A stretch of DNA of 64,000 bases from Schistosoma mansoni. Lineage: Eukaryota; Platyhelminthes; Trematoda; Strigeidida; Schistosomatidae. Location: the NCBI RefSeq assembly GCF_000237925.1, contig NC_031497.1:18157705-18221704 (forward strand), in the 5' to 3' direction. Under the pieces are notes generated by a model, which searched no databases, was not told the origin of the DNA, and saw only the letters and a program-made list of their open reading frames with translations. Positions 33,801-45,300 of the stretch are shown in pieces. The position numbers were made by a program, and so were the translations under genes. How positions within the stretch are numbered: position 1 is the stretch's first letter; every line of letters begins with the position of its first letter.

Positions 33801-34994
33801 GCATCGAAGCCTTACCCACAGTCCATAATTTGTAACTGTCTGATAAGCTTGTAACATGGTACTTATAGAAATAGTGTTTTCCAACAGGATGTGAAACACA
33901 GAGCATTGTGTGAGGTATGATATGTATCCAAAAAATAAGCGTAAATGAGCCTAACATCACAAAAGGAGGGAGGGTGGAGTTACTGACCAGCAAGCACTGA
34001 TGGTGTGGGCGATGATTTCAATCCACCCGTGTTTGTGGGGCAGAACATTTTGTTTGTATCAGGCTCTTTATGGATGAGAACAAGTCAATAGGTCTGTGAT
34101 ATTGAGATTGTTCACCTACACTCACCATTACGACTCATGTTTCTAATTTTTGTGCTGGATTAACTATTCTACTAAGACAACCTTTAACATTCTAACTCGG
34201 ACTTTTACATGAACACTGTGTGGTAGGCATCGGATGAGAAAAGAAAAAAACTGACTGTAAAGGATATGGTTGCTATTTTACTTAACACTACTCTCTCTAT
34301 GCACTCTCTGTTCTTCCTCATTCCAACCTTGACTTCCCTCCTTCATTGGAACCCACTCCACCTTGATAAATATCACAACTCATTGTTCTTTATTACTGCC
34401 TTCTCTCTTCTGGAGCCCCTAATCGCAGTTCACTCTTGCAACATGAGCTAGTATCAATTTAATCTAATAATTTATCATACCTCCATCTGTTCCACTAATA
34501 AATGTTAAGCATTGGTTATCGCTCATATCCAAATGCCTTGCTGCTCCTCGGTTTCTCTTTTGTTTTTTCTCTTCAGAATCTTGCTCTGAGGGTGAAGCTA
34601 TGTAACTTCGGACATCTGGAACAAGCTCGACGAACGCGCTTTCCCAAGGTCATAGCTCGAACCAGGCGCTCCACAAGCCTACTTTATAACAACTATAAAC
34701 TTAAAAAGCTGCATTACATAAATACTTAGCACTACCGAAACCCTATTACACTTTTTGTCGAGATTGGATCTGGTATATAACGTGGACTCTATGCCCCTTT
34801 GGAAACTATTCTTATGAAAACACATTATATGTGAACGAATGAACTGCTATCAACTTTTATAGATTATAATTACTAAACAAGCTTGCTTGGGATGCATACT
34901 GTGAACCAGTATATGTTGTAAATTGTAGATCATGCCTGTAAAAATGGCGTGTACCTGCTACTGCAGAAATATATTATTATTATTATTAATATAG
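33801..34994 (+). mobile_element. Probable LINE 3' UTR or tail remnant
   Basis: The only strong mark is the end: CCTGTAAAAATGGCGTGTAC, a short gap, then a (TTA)n run (34965-34990) of the kind that terminates schistosome CR1-like elements. The upstream part has short open frames without motifs. The boundary at the left is arbitrary. Confidence 0.35.
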
Positions 34995-36210
34995 GTAACT
35001 TGGAAAAGGGTAAGAAGTATGTTCGATGCGCTTCTCTGGACTATACCTTTGCTTTTTATTTTATTCCAAGACACCTCTTACTTAAAAAGCTGATCCGCGT
35101 CAACACTGACAGCTGGATAATCAATTGGCTATGTTCCTACCTTTCTGGAAGAAAATAATACACTGTGTTTGGAGGAAAGCGTCCAATGTCTCTTCTGTCT
35201 AATGAAGGTATGCCACAAGGAGTTGTTCTTTCGTCTCTCCTTCTCCCTTTTTTCTGCATGATTTGCCATCTTCCTCGGAAAACACTTTTGTGAAATATGC
35301 GGACGACCTCAATGTGTGTATGCCAATTTCAACCTCCTTACATCCCATAGAAATAAACGAGTTTTTGCCTCGAATTGAATGGTGGTCTGTTGAAAATGGT
35401 CTCTTACTTAATCCATCTAAATGTCAGGCTGTCAACTTTAGCCTAAGACATGGGAAACACCTACAAACTATTTTGGGATCCCATAATGCTTGCGCCAATG
35501 GAGACTCCTTGATAAACACAATGTCGAAGGTCAATTATTTTGGTGTGACCTTTTCCTCTAATCTTTCTTGGTCTTCTCATATTCTACTGTCATCGAGAAA
35601 ATTTTACCGTTTGACTTAGTACATAAAGAGGCTGCATGCTTTTGGGATTACTCGCCATTTACTCTTACAATTTGTCAATTCCTACACATTACCTAATATT
35701 CTTTACTTTTCTTCATTATTCTTTCCCGGGCTTTTGAGAAAAGACTTTGCTGTACTGTGGAGAGTGCTGAAAGCATTAAGCAAGGTGTGCGGTGAATCCA
35801 TTGAGGTCATTATTATTATGGTTGAGGATAGACATCTAAAATCTCGCAAACTTCTGGCAGATATTATCTCATCAGATACTACCCATCCACTTCATTCATA
35901 TCTTTCTCCTTGTATATCATCTGGTAGAACGAGATATAAATGAACTAAAATCCATGCACGCAAGCAAACCAGTAAACGTTCTGTAATACCTCACCTAGCA
36001 AGTATACTATGTGACGAACAGGTTGTTGGAGTTGACCTAGTCAGTAGCCTGTATTCCTAAGCATGTCTCAAATTTGATGAGCCTTAAAGACTCATCTTTT
36101 TCACCTTTCCTTTCATTTCTTGTTTTTGTTTCTGGTAAAAAACTTGTTGAAATACCTCGTGCTGAGAATTCTATATTGTGCCATAATATAATATAAATAA
36201 AGCCATGAAC
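34995..36210 (+). mobile_element. CR1-like LINE relic, RT to C-terminus
   Basis: Plus-strand RT fragments: CASLDYTFAFYFIPRHLL, NTDSWIINWLCSYLSGRK, stop, GMPQGVVLSSLLL, FVKYADDLNVCMPIS (catalytic YADD), ENGLLLNPSKCQAVNFSLR, VNYFGVTFSSNLSWSSHI. A C-terminal piece then reads LHSYLSPCISSGRTRYK. Frame changes break it, and it is 5'-truncated next to the (TTA)n tail of a preceding element. Confidence 0.85.
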
Positions 36211-36519
36211 AATAATAATTTACAGATCCCAGACAGATCAATCTATTTATTCTTCTTGAGTCACATTTCGGCCTTGTCAATTATTCGCTTGTCGGCCTTG
36301 ACCGTTTTTATATGGAAGTATGTGGGTGTATCGCTTACTCTACTCATCACCCGTCTTCAGCTTATTTTCATGCGGCAACAAGTATTGGGTCACGCTTGAT
36401 CTAATGACATGACACGCTTGTCTCCTTCACATCGCTTTTCCGCTTCTGATTCTTAGTTTCTGTCTAAATAGAGGAGCGCCTGAAATAAATTCATCCCAAT
36501 CAATTCGTATTTGGCTCTT

Positions 36520-37760
36520 TATTATGAAAGATTGTGTTCATGGCATTTTTGTAGTCATAGTGATCCTAACCACATAATCCTCAAAACTGAACAAGAGATC
36601 ATTGTGAAAATAGATATTCAACATTTAGTACGGAGAGAAGACCAACAATGGTGAAAGAGGGAACATTCATTCATTTCAATCGGATGATATGGCTCACAAA
36701 CGTGTTTATTCTATGCAGCTTGTCTCTACTCACATTGAATATATTACTCTATCTTTAGCTTAAATTTTTTCTTGACAAACGCCAGACGTTACATTGCGGA
36801 TAATTACTATACGACGAGTCAGAATAGACAATGATTTGGCTTCCACGTAAGACCTCATAGATTAGGTGGTCATATCACGACAAATCTATAATTTTAGGAT
36901 CAGATCTATTATTATAATAGTACTAATAACGAAAACAGACCATAGTTCTACATATTCATTAGTTATTTGAAATTGAAGTCAGATCGATGGGGATTTAAAA
37001 GCTAAAGCATCTGAGGATACGACTGGCGTTCTAGTTTGACAATTAGCGGCCAGTAGTACCTTCTATATTCGAAACCTTCTTATGCCCGATAGAAATCAGA
37101 AGTCAGACGAGAAGAGGTAGGAAAGATATATTTGGTACGTTACCAATATATCGAGAGGCGTTCGTTCTTAGCTAACTATTGAAAACGTAGGAGCTTGTAG
37201 TATCAGTTTATATGTTAAGCCCATGCACTTTATTCTAGTTACTGGCCAAGCCGATTCGCCTGTCATGAGTCATATTTTGATCTTGTTAATTATTCGCTTA
37301 TTAACCTTGACTATATTTTTATATGAGCGTATATGTGTACCCTTCGTATCCTATTCATCATATGTCTGTCATTCATTTTTGTCTGATTATAAATATTGAG
37401 TAATGCTTCCTCATAGCGAGTTGGCTTCCCAGCCATCTCCACCATGCATCATCTTTGCTTCGCTCGCTTACACTTGCTAATGTGCCCACAGCTTTCTGGT
37501 CTGCATCATTTATCAATATAAATGTAGTTACCGCTTCCTTTTGCCTTCTGATTTTATACACCGTTAAGATTGGTATAATAACGGTTATCGAAGTGAACTA
37601 TTATTGAAGCACGGCACTACAAGCTGTGTCCCACGCCGAGTTGAAACGTGATCTGGTGCGGATGCATGACCGAAAGCCTTCAGTTAAACAAGTCCACTTA
37701 AACAACGTGGTCAGCATCCAATGTCGAACACTTGATGATCTATTTATTTTGTGGAGTTAT
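36520..37760 (+). repeat. Dispersed repeat relics (families also at 25790-26020 and 2400-2985)
   Basis: The 36520-36790 part repeats 25790-26020 (CCTAACCACATAATCCTCAA, AATCGGATGATATGGCTCA). The 37080-37210 and 37610-37750 parts match the centre of repeat family D, with TGACCGA.AGCCTTCAG and GGTCAGCATCCAATGTCGAA. All are noncoding and diverged. Confidence 0.5.
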
Positions 37761-37988
37761 TTACAGCTACAGAGCAATCTTACTCGCATAGTTTGCCTCA
37801 ATTAACCTGGTAGATTTTATGGCACAGACAAACAAAGAGGAACATGATCATGATGATTCACCTCGCTCATAATCCTCTTTATCTCAATAGGTTACTAATA
37901 CAATCCAGTGAAAATTATATTGAGTAGGATATCTCAATCGATCGCGACATTAATAGAGTTGCAAAAATATGTACAAATGTTTTCATCA

Positions 37989-38603
37989 TTAGAATACGTA
38001 ATATGTCAAATTTGCTATCAGAATCAGTATGAATGGCACTAATGAGTTAGCGTTGAAACAGTTATAAGGACCGCAACTAGATAGTCTGCATCTAGTTGCG
38101 TGACTCAGCCGAACAGTCAGTGGTTTCATGGGCAGATACTTTGTCATGGTCTTGTAATCTCTAACCTTTATCCAATATACCATATTATCAGCAACTACTG
38201 TGCGTCGAGATAGTAGGAGGATGGAAATACCCAGTGCATAAACCGTAACTGGTGACTTACGGATGTCCTCTGTCTCCAAAAACTGTGTTTAACGCTAATA
38301 AAGAATAACAGATTCAGTTGCTGTGTAATATAATAGTTCTCTGATTGATATAAGAAAATCTCCTCTACACCACAGGTGACACAGGCTGGCAAATACCAAG
38401 AGAGTTTTCTGAAATAGTCCCAATATTCCAATAGACACTAACTCAACAGGGTTGACGAAAATTCCAAGATAAGTGGAGTGGCCGACACATTTGACGACTT
38501 CACTCCCTATCACTAGTTTAGACGTTGACACAGACTCGTTTCGAAACAACGTTTTGCATTGGGGAGAGAATGGAATCCCAAACATGCTAATACTGTTGTT
38601 CAG
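37989..38603 (-). mobile_element. LINE-B RT relic, inverted twin of 57360-57680
   Basis: On the minus strand 38290-38603 encodes [40 protein letters not shown] and [10 protein letters not shown], a degenerate RT palm/thumb piece of LINE-B. It continues more loosely to ETEDIRKSPVTVYALG. About 315 bp are close to 98% identical to the reverse complement of the copy in F-box intron 3, whereas both are far from the family consensus I remember. Confidence 0.75.
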
Positions 38604-39354
38604 GGTGACCGGAAGACTGTGGTTTTTGTTAGAACATTACGGTATACATATTCAATTACAAAAACGTCAATGTGCTTGCAGATCGATCAGTAGTACTGAA
38701 GAATATCTTCTTGAGAAATTTACCTAAGTTACTCCTATTATCACACGAAGTTTTTTCATCTTGAGGGACTCAGACAAAAGTCTTCATCCCTCCAAAAAGA
38801 AGAATCTTGTCTGTTAACCAGAACTCAGGTCTGAAGATAATCAACGTAGATAATCTATGTCGAAAGGTTGTGGGCCTACTCCAGTTAGGCGGGAATGGTG
38901 TAACCAACAGCTAACGTCGAAGTCACACCTTATGGTCAGCACCTAACATGGATTATTCCTTCGTCGCATCAAGGTACTATGGGTGCTTTGAAGACTGTAC
39001 AACACAAAGGACGTTATTACAGAAATATATTAGATTAGGTGCAAGCGATAGAGTGACCACCAACTCATGGGTCAGTCCATGGCGTAAGATTAATTGATGC
39101 GTGTTGGTTGTCCTTGGCCTTGATGGGGATTGATGAACCGTTCAATATTCATTGAATCAACTGCCAGATGATCTGGCTAAGACTCAGCGACATTTCACTA
39201 GCCCTACACATCTTAAGAAACAGATTGGTTTCCATTTCCTCCGAGAAAATTTGAGGTCTGAACCTCTACAAGCGGGTTTAATACACAGTCTGATCATGAA
39301 TTCATACATGAATCAGAAATGAGGTGAACGTTCTTTTTATTGGTCTGCATTTTA
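38604..39354. other. 5' flank of the F-box gene
   Basis: Region between the LINE-B relic and the F-box start codon. It should hold the promoter and 5' UTR. No motif is assigned. Confidence 0.4.
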
Positions 39355-42300
39355 ATGCGTCTTAATGACTGGCGGTTAGTTCGTATGGCATTAGACTGCG
39401 GTTCGTCAGTTCACTCTTGGAGCCTTTTGCCTTACCATATTGTAAAACATATATACAGTTATTTAGGCGATGAAGTCGTTTACGTTTCTACAGTATGCAA
39501 ACGCTGGCGTGGGGTCGCATACACCGATAGATCTGTATGGAAGAAACTACATATATGTCCTCCTAATTTTCCAGAAGTTGAAGCTTTCAAGAATCAGATT
39601 ATCCCCATGAAAAATTGTAACGAGATTACTCTTGAATTCGATCCAAGGGATGAGTCTCATGTTGCTGTTTTGGAATACATACTGAATGCTTTGTGCTCGA
39701 ATGCTGGAATACATTCCATATCCCTACGACCGACATTAAAACTTTTATACAATAAGTCCTCTTCAAATATCTCGAACCGGCTTTCAAAGAAGTAAGTCAC
39801 GGCAAATTATTTCCTGCAAATTAAGTCGTGAACAAGCTGTGTCATACATACCCAATCTCCCTATTTTGGGGAAATCCCCAAAGTTTGGGGGATTTTGGGG
39901 TTTTTGTGCCATTTCCCCAAAATTTCTTATAGCGGCTCCCCCAAAATAAGGAGATTGAGTAATCATGTACATGTAGCCCGTCCCCATTGTGAAGTTGTGG
40001 CGAGACTATAACTTGTGGACGAACCAATAAGATCTAAGATTCCGAGTCATTGATTTCGGCGCAGATATCATCCATCCCCGTGGCTAACTTTCATTCTGGC
40101 ATTATTGTCGGTGTCAGTCCGTGTTAACAACCCCAAACGTTGTTCGACTCGAACTGCTAGTCTCGATTACCCGCTATCATGACTAGTAAGTGGTTAAAGC
40201 TTCTCAAAGACACTTCGGTATCACTCAAACGTTGTTCATAGATTGCAATCTCGATACGGTTGTTTGGGTCCGACGTCGTCGAATAAACAGACATGCCTCC
40301 ACAATTTGAAAGGTAAATTAATAGTCATTTTTCAGCATTAGAGGTTAGGTTTAAACTACGCCCAGCAACCCATTTCACTATGTAGTACTCCGTTATCAAT
40401 AACTGACTTCACTCTAAATTTACGATAAGGTAACAAGTAAACTAACAATATATGGTAAAATATTTTTAAGACCCTAGGAATTCTCCAAAGGGTTTCAATT
40501 ATGAGAAATTTAAACTACATTATCATTTAACAAGGTAATCACGAGGTGCAGAGATAAATAAAACTCAGTTGGCACAAGTGCAAATTGGTTGGAAATCATT
40601 TGTTTGATGGAAATTTAATTACATTTTTCTTGGGGAAAGCCATTTACTTTCTTACATCTTTCACCCACGTAACTTTGGAATTGAGTCCTAAGCTTTTTCG
40701 GGACTATATAAATGAGTCGAATAGTCAACAGATAATTGATCGTAAGGGTACTGTTAGTACCTTGAACTTCATTTCGGGTTAACAGTCATTCTTCTCTATA
40801 TAGAAGTTTCCTACAGTAGTCAGGACGAAAACCTGTGACCTGTCACAAAGTGTTATATTTGTTGTTATCAATTTCAGATCACTGGCTGTATGTTACCTTA
40901 ATTCCACCGACGCTCCATGATTGAATTGAGACAGAGAACGTCCGGTTATAATGAGTTAGATGGAATTGTTTTCAACTATGTTGACTAATTAGCCATATCT
41001 CGTTTTACAGAGGGATATTTTGTATTCTAAGACTTATTCATTCCCAACCACCTATTGAGACGTGCTGTACTGGATAGCCTGGATATATGTATAGAGTAAT
41101 GGCCTAATGGTTAAAGCGTCTTACTTTCAGCTAATGAGCCGCGTGTTCGGATCCCTCCCCACCCACTTCGATTATCCATACCTAATAGTACGGCTAACTC
41201 CCACAATGTCTCGGAATTAATTACACTAATCTATACCCTTTAAATGCTTAAATATTTTGATGTTGAGATAAAGCTGAGGGGTGAGATCAAGACATCTCAG
41301 TGACCTACCAAGCCATTCATTGTGGTATGGAAAAACCGTATAGGCTTGCCGTTTACTGATCCACTGCAGTTCCTTTGTTGGGGCCCTAGAAATGAGGCTA
41401 TTCAGTCGCTTAAGACAGTATCAGATATGGCTCAGAATTTAAGCCAGTGGGGATCTTGCTTTAGTCTTCTGGTTTACTCTTTTTAAAGGTGAGATGAGCT
41501 TCCTTAACTTCAGGAGAATTATTTCCATATTATATGTTGAGCCGAACTTTATCCCCTACATGACACTACCCTATCACAAGTTTCCAATACCAATGGTAAG
41601 TTATAAAAAATACGGGACTACTCACGTAACAGTTATGTGTTGCAGGTTTCAAACAGTTTCTTATTTATTTTATTTATTTATTTATACACATAAATATTGG
41701 TACAAAGAGGCACCAAATACATATGCGCCACACAAATCTTATTTGATTCGTGTGAGGGCTGTGATACTGCCCGGGTTCCCAAACCGAAACAGGTGGTTTT
41801 TTTAGGGGGTCACACCCCGAGCCTTTGACCGAAAGATCTGATCCACAAGGCAGTGGAGCATCGTGAGGAGATGCAGTCCCATGGAAGACGGTGACCAACA
41901 ATAGGTTTATACGCCATTTGTTCCATCAGGATCCTGGAGCCCATGTGCACCATTGGTTTGGAATCAGGGTTTTCCCACTCCCCTAGGTATGCTTTCCGTG
42001 TCCACCGGCCCGGTTAAAGCGCCGTACATTGGCTTTTCGTCCTCTCAATTTCGTAAACAACACCCCTGCCACGAGAAGGCAGTGAGTAGGACTTCCCTGA
42101 CAGAGGCTATATACGCGTGACCATGTGAGAGCATTTCGAGAGGGAGAGCGGACTTTCCCCACTCTCGACCGTACCAGGGCATTTTGTTTCTTAGCCCTTG
42201 CGACCAATCCATCAGGTTGCGAGGTCATCAAGACTGGTCATGTTTCTTGTTCTGATTACATAGAAGAAAATTATCTCTAATGGTGTGAGAAACCCACGGG

Positions 42301-45300
42301 GATGTCAACAGTCTACATAATTTCCACGGTACTTACTTACTTACTTTCGCCTGTTACCCCTCGTCGAGGAGCATGGGCCGCTCACCAGCATTCTCCATCC
42401 AACTCTGTCCTGAGCCTTCCTTTCCAGTTGTTATTCATCCTTTACACGTCTGCTTCTATTTCCCGGCGTAATGTGTTCTTTGGTCTTCCTCTTTTCCGCT
42501 TCCCTTCCGGATACCAAGTTAGGGATTGCCTTGCAATGCACATTGGTGGTTTCTTTAATGTATGTCCGATCCACTCCCAATGTCTTTTCCTAATTTCCTC
42601 TTCAGCTGGAAGCTGGTTTGTCCTCTCCCATAAAACGCTGTTGCTGATAGTATCCGGCCAATGGATGTTGAGTATTTTGCGTAGATAACTGTTTATAAAT
42701 ACTTGTACCTTCCTGATGATGGTCGTAGTAGTTCTCCGCGTTTCAGCTCCGTACAGTAGGACTGTCTTGACGTTCGTATTGAAGATTCTGACTTTGGAAT
42801 TAGTTGACAGTTGTTTTGAGTTCTATATGTTCTTCGATTGTAGAAATGCTGCTCTTGCTTTGCCAATCCTCGCCTTTACATCTGCATCCGATCCTCCTTG
42901 TTTATCAGCGATGCTTCCCAGGTACGTGAATATTTCCACCTCTTCCAGAGTTTCGCCATCAAGTGTGATTGGGTTGGTGTTCTCCGTGTTGCATTTGAGA
43001 ATCTTGCTTTTTCCTTTGTGAATGTGGAGGCCTATCGATGCAGAGGCTGCTGCTACATTTGTTGTCTTCGTTTGTATTTGTTCGTGTGTATGAGAGAGGA
43101 GGGCTAGGTCATCTGCGAAGTCCAAATCATCTAATTGATTCTGAGAAGTCCATTGTATTCCGTATTTCCCCTCAGATGTCGAAGTCTTCATAATCCAGTC
43201 AATCACCAGAAGGATGAGGAATGGGGAGAGTAGACAGCCTTGTCTGACTCCGGTCCTTACTGGAAATGCATCTGTCAACTGTCCTTCATGCACGACTTTG
43301 CACTGTAGTCCATCGTATGAGTTTTGGATAATGTTGACAATCTTTTCAGGAACTCCATAGTGTCGAAGAAGTTTCTATAATGTTCTGTCCACGCTGTCAA
43401 ACGCCTTCTCATAGTCAATGAAGTTGATGTATAGTGATGAGTTCTACTCAACTGATTGTTCAACGATGATCCGTAGTGTCGCAATCTGGTCTGTGCACGA
43501 GCGATCCTTACGGAATCCAGCCTGTTGATCTCGAAGTTGTTCGTCTACTGCGTCTTTCATCCGATTCAGCAGCACTCTGTTGAAAACTTTTCCTGGTACT
43601 GATAACAAACTGATGCCTCTGTAATTCTCATATTTGCTCAGATCTCCTTTCTTTGGTATCTTGATGAGGTATCCTTCTTTCCAGTCCGTTGGCACTTGTT
43701 CCTCTTCCCAAATCTTCTTGAATAGAAGGTGAAGCATGTTTGCAGTTACTTCAATGTCTGACTTCAGTGCTTCAGCTGGTATCTTGTCAGGTCCTGCCGC
43801 CTTCCCACTTTTGATTTGTCTGATGGTCATCTTGACTTCTTCGACCGTTGGTGGAGTGATATCTATAGGAAGGTCAGTGTGTGCTGCTTCGATGTTCGGT
43901 GGATTCAATGGGGCTGGTCTATTCAGCAGTTCCTCGAAGTATTCTGCCCATCTTTTCCTCTGTTCTTGAGTTTCAGTGATTGTCTTTCCTTCTTTGTCCT
44001 TGACTGGCCTCTCTTGTTTACTATATCTCCCTGCCAATTTCTTTGTTGTATCATATAGTTGTCTCATATTCCCTTCTCTTGCAGCTTTTTCCGCCGTCGT
44101 TGCTAGTTCTCTCATGTATTTCTGCTTGTCGGCCTTAATGCTTTTCTTCACTTCCTTGTTTGCTTCTGCGTAGTCTGCTCGTGCTTTGACTTTCTCTGCT
44201 CGTGTTTGACTGTTTTTAATTGCTAGTTTCTTGTTCTTCCTTTCTTGAATTTTGTCCAGGGTTCCCATAGAGATCCATTCCTTGTGATGATGCTTCTTAG
44301 GACCAAGAACCTCCTGACACGTTGAAGTTAGTGCTTCTTTTATCCCTTTCCAGTTGTCCTCCAAAGTAGTTTCCTGTTCTTTCAGTAGATCCTGTAGAGC
44401 TTGGAACCTGTTGTTGAGAGTTATCTTGAATTCGTGGAGCTTGTCAGTATCTCGAAGGAAGGCTGTATTGAACCTTTGTAGTGCTGTTTGTCCAGTCGTC
44501 CAGTGTTTCTTTAGCTTCAGTCTCATCTTGGCCACAACTAGGTGGTGATCTGAAGCTATGTCAGCTCCTCTCCGGGTTCTCACATCTTCCATTGATCTTC
44601 GGAATTTTTTGTTGATACAGATGTGATCTATCTGGTTCTCTGTGGTGTGGTCCGGTGAGATCCATGTAGCTTTGTGTATGCGCTTGTGTGGGAATATTGT
44701 GCCGCCTATAACCAATTTGTTGAATGCACATAGGTTTGCAGGTCTCTCCCCATTTTCATTTCTCTCTCCTAGTCCATGTCGTCCAATTACATCTTATCCT
44801 GTGTTGTCCACTCCAACTTTGGCATTTAGATCTCCCATCAGGATGGTGAGGTCCTTTCGTGAGCACTTCTCTATAGTTGATTGCAGCCTTGAGTAGAACT
44901 GATCTTTATCATCGTCGTTGCTATCATTGGTGGGTGCATAGCATTGGATAACGTTCATTGTGATCCCCTCCTTCTTTGTTCTGAATGATGCTTTGATTAT
45001 CCTGGGTCCATGAGATTCCCATCCCACAAGTGCATTTCGTGCTTCTTTGGACAGAATTAGAGCAACTCCGTGAGTGTGTGGAGCATTTTCCCCTTCGTGA
45101 CCGGAGTACAGCAGCATCTCTCCTGTACCTAGCCTTTGTTGTCCAGTTTGTGTCCAATGGGTTTCGCTGATTCCGAGTACTGCCAAGTTGTATCTTCTCA
45201 TTTCCATTGCTATTTGACTGGTCTTCCCTGTCTCCCACATTGTCTGGACGTTCCATGTACCTATAAAGAGTGTTGCTCAGGTTGTTAGAAGGTGCATCGG

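Noticed and set aside
41095-41165. Possible tRNA gene
   Set aside because: It has A- and B-box-like motifs only, without acceptor-stem pairing; a degenerate SINE head fits better.
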